Source of the DNA: Thermodesulfobacteriota bacterium
Lineage (GTDB): Bacteria > Desulfobacterota > BSN033 > UBA1163
DNA length: 22,219 nt
NCBI GenBank assembly: GCA_030024065.1
Contig: JASEIE010000020.1
Span: forward strand, 1-22,219
Direction of reading: 5' to 3'
The notes under the pieces are model-generated. The model saw nothing but the letters and a program-made list of their open reading frames with translations. It did not search any database and was not told the DNA's origin. How positions within the stretch are numbered: the first letter of the stretch is position 1; every line of letters starts with the position of its first letter. This document shows, piece after piece, positions 8,818 to 17,185 of the stretch. The position numbers and the translations under genes were made by a program.

Positions 8818-10236
8818 TTACCTCGGTGTTACAAGCTCAACAATCTCTGCCACATCCTTCATTTCTTCCATCCTGGTGATCGATTCAATCACTTTTTCTA
8901 TGATTTCGCTGGTAGGAGGCCTTGCTGCATGAGCAACGCAATCCTTAAACTTTGCAATCAGCCTCTCATGGCTCAGCGGTTTACTGGGGTGTCCAAAGGG
9001 TGCGTCAACTCTTTTTCCGTAGGTTTGACCCATTTTTAACTTTATCTCAACCATCCCGGGTGGTACACCGCCTGTATCTTCAAACTTTGGTTCATACTGG
9101 TAGGTCACTTTCTCTGCAATAGCCAAAACTTTTTCATCTTTTACAGCCTCGGCCGAGAAATCATCGATGAGTACATTTCCCTTGGCAAGGGCAATGGCAA
9201 TGGGAAAGATGATGTTGTACTTTGCATCAAGAACTGTGGCAGGTTTTCGCCTAGCCTCCAGCGGTTCGCACAGCGTCTGGCAACGCTTGCCCACGAACGC
9301 GGTAACGACCTCCACTTGTTCAGGAACGATCCGATGTTCGCTTAATATTTGTAGTGCGGCATCGATATAGACATGACTGAGCGCACACGCCGGCCAAGGT
9401 TTAAAGCTTACATCCACTCCATCAAATCTTTTTCCCAATTCCGCAGTGAGGATGTCCCTTCCATATTTTCCACCAAAATATGAGTTAAACAATCCTGCTT
9501 TACCCTCCAGGCAAGTCCCCAAACCCCTGATCCCTCTTTGGGCCATGAGTGAAGATAAAACTCCTCCCTTTGATGGAAAGGAGGCATACATTCCACCCAA
9601 ATCGGATCCAGAGGCAAACCGCAACTCCATCGTGCCGGCCGCTTGGGAGAGTGCGATCCCCAACGCATCTACCATCTGGTTCTCATCTAGACCGAGCAAT
9701 TTGCACGAGGTCATGGCAGCTGCGAATGTGCCAAGAACTGTCGTGAGTTGCCAAGTGAACCAATTTGCCTGTCCCCCAACAGCCCGCGCCATCCTGATGA
9801 TAAGATCTCGCCCAAGCGCAATAGCCGTGAGAAACTTTCTTCCATTTATCCTCTGCTTGTGCTCTGCAATACTAAAAGCAGCAGGTATCACCGTACTGCT
9901 TGGGTGAATTCTGGCTCCGGTTTCCCACTTTATGTCATCGTAGTCTAAAGCATGAGCTAACGCACCGTTGGCGAAAGCCGCCATCGGCGCAGGAACCTTA
10001 CCACCTAAATTGATGATAGTGCTTTCTTCTCTGCCCCCCATGTCTTTGACGAAATCTGCAACGTGCTTGCAGGCCTGAACCGCGCCCGTAGCTGCTATCA
10101 TGACTCCCAGGGTATCGAGTACAGCATTTTTAGTTGCGCTAATCACTTCTTGAGGGAGATCCTCATAATTCACATGAACGGCATTCCTCGACAATATAAA
10201 AGCGAGGTCGCCTCTAACTTCCCCCTCTGATTTCAA
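8818..10236 (-). CDS. MmgE/PrpD family protein (copy 1 of 4)
   Basis: 472 residues. Family blocks: AVLDTLGVMIAATGAV (38-53), HALDYDDIKWETGARIHPSS (95-114, with Asp98 and His111), SDLGGMYASFPSKGG (211-225, with Lys223), KPWPACALSHVYIDA, and the C-terminal tail FGHPSKPLSHERLIAKF. The DYDD...HPS active site is the most canonical of the four. Where the neighbouring pair has TRETADHS, this copy has KPATVLDAKYNIIFPIAIAL, so it belongs to a different branch, closer to the cis-aconitate-decarboxylase/epimerase-like sequences than to PrpD; this is from motif reading only. The start is TTG at 10236, preceded by a perfect AGGAGG and a 5-nt spacer, and there is no nearby in-frame ATG. It follows the broken isochorismatase gene by 129 bp. 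Confidence 0.92.
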   Translation of the reverse strand: MKSEGEVRGDLAFILSRNAVHVNYEDLPQEVISATKNAVLDTLGVMIAATGAVQACKHVADFVKDMGGREESTIINLGGKVPAPMAAFANGALAHALDYDDIKWETGARIHPSSTVIPAAFSIAEHKQRINGRKFLTAIALGRDLIIRMARAVGGQANWFTWQLTTVLGTFAAAMTSCKLLGLDENQMVDALGIALSQAAGTMELRFASGSDLGGMYASFPSKGGVLSSLMAQRGIRGLGTCLEGKAGLFNSYFGGKYGRDILTAELGKRFDGVDVSFKPWPACALSHVYIDAALQILSEHRIVPEQVEVVTAFVGKRCQTLCEPLEARRKPATVLDAKYNIIFPIAIALAKGNVLIDDFSAEAVKDEKVLAIAEKVTYQYEPKFEDTGGVPPGMVEIKLKMGQTYGKRVDAPFGHPSKPLSHERLIAKFKDCVAHAARPPTSEIIEKVIESITRMEEMKDVAEIVELVTPR

Positions 10237-10365
10237 CCCTTCCTCCTATCTTTCTCCGTCTCACCCTCCTATTTCCCACACAGAGTATCCCTCAGAACTG
10301 TTCAGCTCATTCTCGTAACGTACACCCAGCCTATCGAAATCCCTCTGAGGATAGCAGACTAACCC

Positions 10366-10797
10366 TCAATAAAAACAGTGTGTTGGGGGTGAAGTCGGCC
10401 AGTTTTTGTTCACTAGAACCTCATTGCCCCAAGCTCCCTCCATTAGGTATTCCGGGGCACCTTGTCCATACGGGCTCCTTTCATATAACCGGAGTCTTGG
10501 GCCTGATTCAAGGCTTCCATCTCTTGACCTGGTCCTCCTCACAAAAATTACCAACAGACCCAGCCCTCTGACCTCTTCCAGAACCATTTTGATGCGCGGT
10601 ATAGCCTCCCGGATCCAGGGAATATCTCTTCCTTTTGAGGCCAAAAAGCCTTTAGGCGAGGAATTATCATTCTGTACATCTATAACTAAGAGTGCCGTAT
10701 GCTTCGGGTTCGCGATCTCATCCAGAGTCTCCAGTACCAGTGTGCCCTGTATTTCTTTCATCTCGATCGTCTTACTCTTACTGGTTCGTCCAATCAT
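10366..10797 (-). pseudogene. Truncated isochorismatase-family cysteine hydrolase
   Basis: 143 codons carry only the N-terminal part of an isochorismatase-like amidohydrolase (normally about 180-220 aa; the family includes maleamate and ureidoacrylate amidases and nicotinamidase). The core strand HTALLVIDVQND (33-44) with its catalytic Asp is intact. The frame ends at NKNWPTSPPTHCFY, before the conserved segment that holds the nucleophilic Cys. Reading one base back after the Trp codon (10399-10401) gives a more family-like continuation, ADFTPNTLFLLR, which stops at 10331-10333. That suggests a one-base loss near 10399 plus a downstream deletion, because no Cys-containing segment follows before the next gene. 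There is no clear ribosome site before the ATG. It is probably non-functional; a sequencing error would explain the frameshift but not the missing C-terminus. Confidence 0.75.
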
Positions 10798-10924
10798 AAT
10801 GTTTGACCAAGTAATAATATTTACCCAAATGCTACGCCATGTAAATTACTGAGAACTTTTCTCTTATTCTATTTCTAACTACAAACTCTTTCCCCCGACT
10901 CTTCCTACGAGTAATCGATGGTGG

Positions 10925-12931
10925 TTATATCTGACGGGCTATCTCTGCGCCCTCACGAATGGCGAACATGGCGTCTCGTGGCTCCACACAATCTCCGATT
11001 GTGTATACCTCAGGGAGGATGCCCTTAAGCTCTTCCACCAGTTTACTTTCCGATTTCATACCTACAGCAAGAACCACGGTGTCTGCTTCTAAGAAAAATA
11101 ACTCCCGGTCATTGACCGCATAAACACCTTTGTCTGTTATTTCAAACAGCGGTGAATCAGGGTGGATAAATACCCCGTGCTCAATCATCCTGCCTCTCAG
11201 GGTGCGATATATGTCTATATTGAGTGGTCTGCCATCCTCTCCCAGCTTGTACATGGTTATCAAGGCGACCGTCTTGCCCTGCTTCGCCAGGGAGTCAGCC
11301 ACCTCCATGCCAACAAGCCGTCCTCCCACCACAACTACTTTTTTACCGACTTTAGCGTTGCCTGCAATGACATCTACAGCTTGCACTACGTTTTTGCCTT
11401 GTGCCCCTGGCACATCTGGAGTTTTAGGAGTCGCTCCGGTTGCCACTACCACCGCGTCCGGCCGGTTGTCCTTCACAAATTGTGTTGTTACTTCTTTGTT
11501 TAGAATGATCTTCACCCCAGCACTTTCCAGACCCCGAGATATATACTCAGCAGCACTGGCATACGACTTTTTGTGCTCCTGCAGGCAGGCTATGTTCCAT
11601 TGACCGCCTAGTCTGTCGCTCTTTTCGTAAAGGGAGACCTGGTGCCCTCTCTCTGCAAGGACCCTGGCCGCTTCCATGCCAGAGAGCCCTCCTCCGATCA
11701 CCATCACCTTCTTTGGTGAGCTTGTGGGCTTGATGGCAAACTCCCTCTCCTTTAGAAGTGCCGGGTTCACGGTGCAAAAAATGCCTCTGATAGTGGGTTT
11801 GCCCTCCGTTGAGGTAGACGCAATGCCAGACTTTGCCAAACCTCCGGCCTGAGCAACAGACAAGCAGTTGTTGCAGTAGATGCAGCGCCGGATTTCGTCA
11901 AGTCTGCCCTCTCTCGCTTTGCTGGGAAGGTCCGGGTCAGCCAGCAATGCTCTTCCCATAGCGACAAAGTCGGCCTTTCCCTCCCTGAGGATACGCTCGG
12001 CGAGAAGGGGATCACCGATCTTCCCCACTGTTATCACCGGGACCTTGACCACCTTTCTTACTGCCTCTGCCAGGTGAGTTATAGCTGCGTCGGGCCAGAG
12101 ATAACTGAGGAATTGCCACTGTGTAGTCTCCTGAGCGCTGGCTGAGACATGGAGCGCATTTACTCCAGCCTCCACGAATAGAGGTGCCTGGTTGACGGTT
12201 TGTTCGATGGTTATGCCTCTTGGAAGGTAATCAGAGCCGCTTATTCTCAGAATTAGAGGGAAATCGGGTCCGACCTTTTCCCTGGCCCGTGCCAGGATCT
12301 CACAAACAAACCTGGCCCTGTTCTGCACGCTGCCTCCGTATTCATCTGTCCTTTTGTTAGTGAAAGGCGATAGGAAGCTGCTTATAAGGTAGCCATGAGC
12401 ACCGTGGAACTCCACCGCATCAAAGTCGGCATCTTTGGTGCGTCTGGCCCCTTCAGCAAATGCTTCCACCAGATGCTTTATGTCCTCCTTTGACATCTCT
12501 CTGGGGGCTAACCCGTTCCATATCCAGGGCACTGCGGAGGGCCCTATCACATCTATCTCCTCCGCTTCCTTAGGGTCCTTGAAGCTGAGACGAGCTTTGA
12601 ATAGTACCTTTCCGTTGTGGTGTACCTGAATTGCCATCTTGGTGCCATATTGATGCACCGCTTGGGAGAGTTCCCTGAGTTTGGGGATAAACTTGTCATC
12701 CCAGAGCCAGGAGCGGTCAGGTGTGCGTCCCTCGCGCAGGATAGGAGTTCCCTGCGAGATAACAAGACCTACGCCGCCCTTGGCCCTCTCTACATAGTAG
12801 TCTATAGTACGGTCTGTTATGTGTCCCTGTGGATCAGCGCTGTGGGTACCCATCGGGGACATCACTATCCTGTTTTTAACTTCCATAGTGCCGATCATGC
12901 CTGGTTGGAAAAGCCTTGTAAGTTTTGTCAT
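10925..12931 (-). CDS. Fe-S flavoenzyme of the OYE / 2,4-dienoyl-CoA reductase / TMADH family
   Basis: 668 residues with the three-part layout of 2,4-dienoyl-CoA reductase and trimethylamine dehydrogenase. An N-terminal FMN TIM barrel (about 1-340) includes FHGAHGYLISSFLSPFTN (175-192) and RTDEYGGSVQNR. A [4Fe-4S] site follows, with Cys350, Cys353, Cys356 and Cys386 (CIYCNNC, then FC). The C-terminal FAD/NAD-binding part has MVIGGGLSGMEAA (410-422), VVVVGGRLVGMEVADSLA (532-549) and TIGDCVEPRDA near the end. The CX2CX2C spacing resembles TMADH more than bacterial dienoyl-CoA reductase (CX2CX3C). The expected role is hydride transfer from NAD(P)H through FAD and Fe-S to FMN to reduce an activated C=C, here probably of an unsaturated acid or its CoA ester. 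The ATG at 12931 has a weak GGAAG site. The protein is complete. Confidence 0.92.
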   Translation of the reverse strand: MTKLTRLFQPGMIGTMEVKNRIVMSPMGTHSADPQGHITDRTIDYYVERAKGGVGLVISQGTPILREGRTPDRSWLWDDKFIPKLRELSQAVHQYGTKMAIQVHHNGKVLFKARLSFKDPKEAEEIDVIGPSAVPWIWNGLAPREMSKEDIKHLVEAFAEGARRTKDADFDAVEFHGAHGYLISSFLSPFTNKRTDEYGGSVQNRARFVCEILARAREKVGPDFPLILRISGSDYLPRGITIEQTVNQAPLFVEAGVNALHVSASAQETTQWQFLSYLWPDAAITHLAEAVRKVVKVPVITVGKIGDPLLAERILREGKADFVAMGRALLADPDLPSKAREGRLDEIRRCIYCNNCLSVAQAGGLAKSGIASTSTEGKPTIRGIFCTVNPALLKEREFAIKPTSSPKKVMVIGGGLSGMEAARVLAERGHQVSLYEKSDRLGGQWNIACLQEHKKSYASAAEYISRGLESAGVKIILNKEVTTQFVKDNRPDAVVVATGATPKTPDVPGAQGKNVVQAVDVIAGNAKVGKKVVVVGGRLVGMEVADSLAKQGKTVALITMYKLGEDGRPLNIDIYRTLRGRMIEHGVFIHPDSPLFEITDKGVYAVNDRELFFLEADTVVLAVGMKSESKLVEELKGILPEVYTIGDCVEPRDAMFAIREGAEIARQI

Positions 12932-12959
12932 TTTCTACTTCCGTATTGAAGGCTCCAAG

Positions 12960-13130
12960 CTAAAGCTTGCCCTCACTCATACCATAGAGACAATCACTTC
13001 CTGTCCTCTCTGCCACCTGACTCGCAAGAGCAAGGAGCCTGAAACGTCCTTCAGCTACGCTCATTTGCACACCCCTCCACACCAAAAAAGCGGCCATCAA
13101 ACATAGTTTTCTGGTTGATGATTGTTTCAT
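12960..13130 (-). other. Unassigned 56-codon open frame in the gap upstream of the flavoenzyme
   Basis: The 212-bp gap between the solute-binding lipoprotein gene and the flavoenzyme gene contains an ATG-initiated frame of 56 codons on the operon strand, starting MKQSSTRKLCLMAAF and ending GMSEGKL. It has no Shine-Dalgarno site and no motif I recognise, and its composition is not distinctive. It may be chance or the remnant of a gene. Nothing else is evident in this gap apart from a weak hairpin near 13095-13120. Confidence 0.15.
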
Positions 13131-13143
13131 GGATAGCGGCTGG

Positions 13144-14262
13144 CTAATCGAACCTCATGTTGTATTTTTCACTATATACTTTCTTCATATACTGGATCAC
13201 CTCAGGACGTCCGGAGACTCCCAGACGATAAGGCTCAATAAGATCCTTGCCAGCTAAACGAGGGGCACCTGGGCTCAGTCTTTCTGCCTCCTCCAGAAAC
13301 TTCGGATCCTTTGTCATCTCTACTGCTGCTTTGGTCACAATTTCAACACACTGTTTGGGTGTTTGCGGGGGCAAGACTTGGCTTTTACCAACAGTACGAG
13401 TACCTATCAGCATGGCAAATGCATCCCAGGCAAGCCCGGCAGGTGCCTTACCGAATATCTGCTCGTAAAGTTCCTTGATAGTGGGCACGTTCGGCGCTGC
13501 TGACTCCTTCACCACATCTCCCTTGGCATCCAATAGTCCGCTCTGAAAGACCACCACAGCTTCGCCCTTTTCTACGTAAGCTGTCATACCGGCGTGGTAA
13601 CCTGCCGTGGACTGACCACAGAAGTTGGTTTCACCAGAAATGAAGGCAAGCCGCGAGGGCGCATCGCCCCCGTAGCCCATGATGATCCTATCGGTTTGGA
13701 AACCTAAAAGCTCCTTAGCCCAAAAAAAGCCAGACGGCGGACCCGCTGTGGGATCAGAGCCGCCGTACACCAGTCCTTTGGCCTTAACTATGTCCTTCGG
13801 CTCCTTGACCATACCCGGCTTGACAAAATACACACAGCCATTTGGCTCGGCATAAATGGGGTAACCTTCCTCCAGTCTATACTCTGTGCCTTTCGGCCGC
13901 AAAATGTTACTTATGAGTTCCTTCCCCCCCACAGCCAAGATAGTTAAACCATCGGCCTTTGAGGCCCATGCTGTGTTACCGTTGATTATTCCTCCGCCAG
14001 CAGGAATGTTGCGAATGACTATGGCAGGGTTTCCAGGAATATGTCTGCCTAAGTGTCTGGAAACCAACCGCGCAACAGTATCGTCGCCACCGCCAGGAAA
14101 CGAGCCTACCATAATCCTGATGACCTTTCCTTTGTAGTATGGCTTATCAGAGGCCGAAGCTGCTGACGCTGCCTTGCACCCCGCCAGCCCACTGACCATC
14201 AGAACGAGAACCAGAAAGCCCGCGATCAAACTGCCCCACGAAATCGTCCTCTTCATCTTCAT
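13144..14262 (-). CDS. Bug/TctC-type solute-binding lipoprotein
   Basis: 372 residues. The N-terminus is a lipoprotein signal: basic MKMKR, a hydrophobic stretch, then the lipobox LAGC with Cys29 as the lipidation site. The mature part begins like tripartite-tricarboxylate-transporter receptors: KVIRIMVGSFPGGGDDTVAR (about 45-64), VIRNIPAGGGIINGN and an internal YGGDAPSRLAFISGE. Bug proteins bind carboxylates such as citrate, tricarballylate, aspartate or related acids outside the cytoplasmic membrane and hand them to TctAB permeases. No TctA or TctB gene is in the window, so the permease is elsewhere or the protein senses the substrate. Strong GGAGGAG ribosome site before the ATG. Its place in the middle of the cluster links the pathway to uptake of an organic acid. 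Family call is firm, ligand unknown. Confidence 0.9.
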   Translation of the reverse strand: MKMKRTISWGSLIAGFLVLVLMVSGLAGCKAASAASASDKPYYKGKVIRIMVGSFPGGGDDTVARLVSRHLGRHIPGNPAIVIRNIPAGGGIINGNTAWASKADGLTILAVGGKELISNILRPKGTEYRLEEGYPIYAEPNGCVYFVKPGMVKEPKDIVKAKGLVYGGSDPTAGPPSGFFWAKELLGFQTDRIIMGYGGDAPSRLAFISGETNFCGQSTAGYHAGMTAYVEKGEAVVVFQSGLLDAKGDVVKESAAPNVPTIKELYEQIFGKAPAGLAWDAFAMLIGTRTVGKSQVLPPQTPKQCVEIVTKAAVEMTKDPKFLEEAERLSPGAPRLAGKDLIEPYRLGVSGRPEVIQYMKKVYSEKYNMRFD

Positions 14263-14418
14263 GTCTCTCCTCCTTTTATTTGTACCTAAACCTTTCTTTC
14301 TATTCTATTGCCTCATCTCACTTTACACCTCCCCACATATTGCAATACACCGACACTAGATTTCTTCCCATTAAACTAATCCTGTTTGACAAAAAGCAAT
14401 TGGCATCCAAAGGTCTTT

Positions 14419-15573
14419 TTAGCGAATCGCACTGATCCCTGTCAAATCTCTTCCCACAATGAGCTTTTCGATCTCGATTGCAGCGGCGGGGAAAGTGAGA
14501 ACCCGAGCATCTCGATAAAGTTGCTCGACTTCACATTCAGTGGCCACACCCATCGCCCCATGGATTGAAACGGCCATCGACGTGACCTTAACCGCCATGT
14601 CGTTACTAAACCACTTTGCGATCCCCGCCTCTTTCGCACACCAAACGCCTTTCTCAGCAAGGGAAATAGCCTGAAAGCATAAGAGACGGGCAGCCTCAAC
14701 CATCGTATACATCTCCGCAAGCATCGTACTGATCAGTTGAAATCCAGCGATAGGCTTCCCAAATTGTACCCTCTCCTTGGCGTAGGCAATCGAAAGATCC
14801 AAAGCCCTCTGAGCTACCTGCTTTGAACCCAACCCTTCTATTGGACGCTGACTGATCCAGGAAGCCTGAATATTCCCATGGGCATCACCAACTCCTCCGA
14901 CCAGATTCTCTTTCGGTACCCGGCAATCCTGGAAAACAATTTCGCCCACATGGCCCTGCCTCAAACCCATGAGTTCCGTGTGCCTCGTCTCAAAGAGACT
15001 TTCTTCCTTGTCTACCATAATCCGTGTCAGTAAATTCTTTCCACGCGCATCCCTGCCCAAGCTGACCACCACAAACGCCATATCACAAATATCTCCATAG
15101 CTGCTCCACATCTTTGTCCCGTTAATAATATAGTGGTCGCCTTCCAACACTGCTTTGGTCTCTATCCCCGTAGGATCAGATCCAACGTTGGGTTCACTGA
15201 TCGCACTCGCAATAACATATTCCCCGCTCTGGAATCGTGGAAGAAACTTTTGCTTGACCTCAGGAGAACCACCCAATGAAATGCGCAATCCAATCAAGTC
15301 GAGCAGGCACGCACCTAGGAAAATGTCAAAGGAAACTTGTTCACAGACGATCCCGAGGCCCACTGCCCCAAGCCCTGTCCCCCCATCTTCCGCGGGAAGA
15401 CGAGCTCCCTCAACCCCAAACTGCTTGAGCATCTTTATCACCTTCAAGACAGCCTCTTTAGGCAGGGGTTTATCCTTATCATAAGATTTCATAAGGGGCT
15501 CGATTTGCCTTTCATACATCTTTTTTGCCGCATTAGATAAAAATCTTTGCTCTTCGTTAAATTCAAAATCCAT
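14419..15573 (-). CDS. Acyl-CoA dehydrogenase family protein lacking the usual catalytic base
   Basis: 384 residues, a complete acyl-CoA dehydrogenase fold: N-terminal helical domain, middle strand domain with SAISEPNVGSDPTGIETKA (123-141) and WSSYGD, then the C-terminal helical domain with RALDLSIAYAKERVQFGKPI (256-275) and a GAMGVATECEVEQLYRDARV block (339-358). In most relatives the next residues are IYEGT or IPDGT, where Glu or Asp is the catalytic base. Here they read FPAAA (361-365), so the base position is Ala363. The alternative base position used by isovaleryl-CoA and long-chain enzymes, just before the conserved Arg243, is Gln242. FAD-binding signatures remain. Either another residue acts as base or the protein catalyses a different reaction or is inactive. 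The ATG follows AGGAGG. It sits between the CoA-transferase and the solute-binding protein. Confidence 0.9.
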   Translation of the reverse strand: MDFEFNEEQRFLSNAAKKMYERQIEPLMKSYDKDKPLPKEAVLKVIKMLKQFGVEGARLPAEDGGTGLGAVGLGIVCEQVSFDIFLGACLLDLIGLRISLGGSPEVKQKFLPRFQSGEYVIASAISEPNVGSDPTGIETKAVLEGDHYIINGTKMWSSYGDICDMAFVVVSLGRDARGKNLLTRIMVDKEESLFETRHTELMGLRQGHVGEIVFQDCRVPKENLVGGVGDAHGNIQASWISQRPIEGLGSKQVAQRALDLSIAYAKERVQFGKPIAGFQLISTMLAEMYTMVEAARLLCFQAISLAEKGVWCAKEAGIAKWFSNDMAVKVTSMAVSIHGAMGVATECEVEQLYRDARVLTFPAAAIEIEKLIVGRDLTGISAIR

Positions 15574-15714
15574 CTTGAACCTCCTTTCATCAAAGTATTG
15601 GTCTGTTTATATGCACAGCGTCCTTTCGCTGGGACCTTACTTTATTTGCACCTTCTCTTTCTTGCTCCTTGTTAACATGATATAGAATGGCACAGACATC
15701 CTCTTGGTAATATT

Positions 15715-16941
15715 TCAAACAATACCTTCCTTTTTCAATTCAGCAATCTTCTCTTTGGAATAAAGCAAAATTTTTTCAAGGACATCCGTTGTGTCCTGTC
15801 CTATTCCGGGGGGAGGATGAAAGACTTCCCCTTTCATTCCTGATCCCTTAATGGGATTTCCCAATAGTCTCACCTTTTTCCCTCCATCGATCTCAACTTC
15901 GACCACCATATGACGGGCCTCGACTTGGGGGTGGGTGAGCGCTTCCTTCAAAGAATTCAGTTTCGCTACAGGCAATTTTGTTCCAAAAATCTGTAACCAT
16001 TCTTCGACCTTTTTCCCAGAAAGAACTCCATTCAAGAGCGTCACCAATTTTTCCCGGTTTTCCTGCCGCTTGATCTGACTATCAAACATCGGATCCCGTA
16101 TCCACTCTTCGTGGCCGACAATCCGACAAAACTCTTGCCAAAATGGTTCCCGATGAACAGCTAGAACGATATAATCATCCTTTGCCCGAAACACTCCCCA
16201 GAGCAATTTTTTTGATACATCTTCGAAATCCTCAAAATTAATAGAACCCGTAGCCTTGTAAGAAAGAAAATGTAACGCTGCATCCTGCATGGCTATGTCG
16301 AGATGTTGCCCTTCTCCTGTGTATTCTCGCTGAAAGAGTGCTGCTAAGATTGCAAGAACTGACCATATCCCACCGAGATGATCCGCCATAGCAATAGCAG
16401 GCCAATGATAGGTTCCGTCCTGATCAATGTAACTTACAGCGCTGAGCATACCGCTTGTTGCTTCAATGATCACATCGAATGCAGGTATGTCCCGAAGCGG
16501 ACCCGAGTTTCCATAACCCGTGAGAGAACAACAGATAATCTTTGGGTTTACCTTCCGCAAGGTTTCATAATCTAATCCCAGACGCTCCATGCTTCCTGGT
16601 CTGAAGTTCTCATAGACCACATCGGATACCTTCACCAGATCACAAAAAACTTCTTTGCCACGGTCTGAGGAAAGGTCTAACGTAAAGGCTTTCTTGTTCC
16701 GATTGAGGCTGAGAAAATGAATATCAAATTCTCCACAACTGTATCTTCGATAAAGGCTTTCTCTCGAGCTAATCCCCCTCATCTGTTTTTCCTTCTGGGG
16801 AGGAACTTCAATTTTAATGACGGTTGCACCCAAATCACCCATTATCTGGGCTCCCAAAGGCCCTGAGGTTGCGCGGGTGAGGTCTAAAACCGTCACTCCT
16901 TGTAAAGGAAGCTTTCTCACATGTGGAATTCTATCCTCCAT
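15715..16941 (-). CDS. Class III (CaiB/BaiF-type) CoA-transferase
   Basis: 408 residues of the family III CoA-transferase fold (interlocked dimer, cytoplasmic), which moves CoA between carboxylic acids such as formyl/oxalate, carnitine, bile acids, benzylsuccinate or itaconate-like acids. The N-terminus has LPLQGVTVLDLTRATSGPLG and the block LGATVIKIE. ENFRPGSMERLGL and the segment SLTGYGNSGPLRDIPAFDVI follow, the latter with catalytic Asp156 in AFDVIIEATSGM. C-terminal VEARHMVVEVE and GNPIKGSG are typical. The start is the ATG at 16941, 5 nt after AGGAGG. A GTG two codons upstream (16947) lies inside that ribosome site and is an unlikely start. The enzyme probably activates the pathway acid (or transfers CoA from product to substrate). 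The CoA donor is not predictable. Confidence 0.93.
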   Translation of the reverse strand: MEDRIPHVRKLPLQGVTVLDLTRATSGPLGAQIMGDLGATVIKIEVPPQKEKQMRGISSRESLYRRYSCGEFDIHFLSLNRNKKAFTLDLSSDRGKEVFCDLVKVSDVVYENFRPGSMERLGLDYETLRKVNPKIICCSLTGYGNSGPLRDIPAFDVIIEATSGMLSAVSYIDQDGTYHWPAIAMADHLGGIWSVLAILAALFQREYTGEGQHLDIAMQDAALHFLSYKATGSINFEDFEDVSKKLLWGVFRAKDDYIVLAVHREPFWQEFCRIVGHEEWIRDPMFDSQIKRQENREKLVTLLNGVLSGKKVEEWLQIFGTKLPVAKLNSLKEALTHPQVEARHMVVEVEIDGGKKVRLLGNPIKGSGMKGEVFHPPPGIGQDTTDVLEKILLYSKEKIAELKKEGIV

Positions 16942-17038
16942 ACTCACCTCCTAGATCTTTCTGGCCTCTTCGCCAAAATCTCCCGCTCATATCGATCTTT
17001 CATGATCAGACAGTCCCATGAAAACGTCACCCTTCCTA

Positions 17039-17185
17039 TTTTGCCTCAAGATCCTCGGAAACTGGTTGTGAGAATGATGAAATGATGACCTCAACCTTTG
17101 TGCCTTCAATCTCATTCAATCTCTACAAAATCACATCTCTGATCAGTCCTCGGTCTATCAATTTAGTTTCAACTCTTTTGGACAC
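17039..17185 (-). other. Possible small gene or remnant interrupted by an in-frame TAG
   Basis: The 227-bp gap after the hydro-lyase small subunit gene is mostly filled by a frame that reads like protein. It starts at a GTG at 17185 (overlapping the end of the preceding gene), gives VSKRVETKLIDRGLIRDVIL, meets an amber codon at 17123-17125, then continues RLNEIEGTKVEVIISSFS and QPVSEDLEAK to a TAG at 17036-17038. Charge and hydrophobic patterning continue across the stop as if it were one peptide of about 48 residues. I do not recognise a family, and there is no clear ribosome site. Most likely a pseudogene or remnant; readthrough or a sequencing error is possible, and coincidence cannot be excluded. 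Confidence 0.3.

Noticed and set aside
9446..9907. 153-codon plus-strand frame
   Set aside because: Antisense shadow of a MmgE/PrpD gene with clear conserved blocks.
15616..15631. Small hairpin CAGCG...CGCTG between the CoA-transferase and acyl-CoA dehydrogenase genes
   Set aside because: Only 5 bp of stem and no T-run, so not a terminator.
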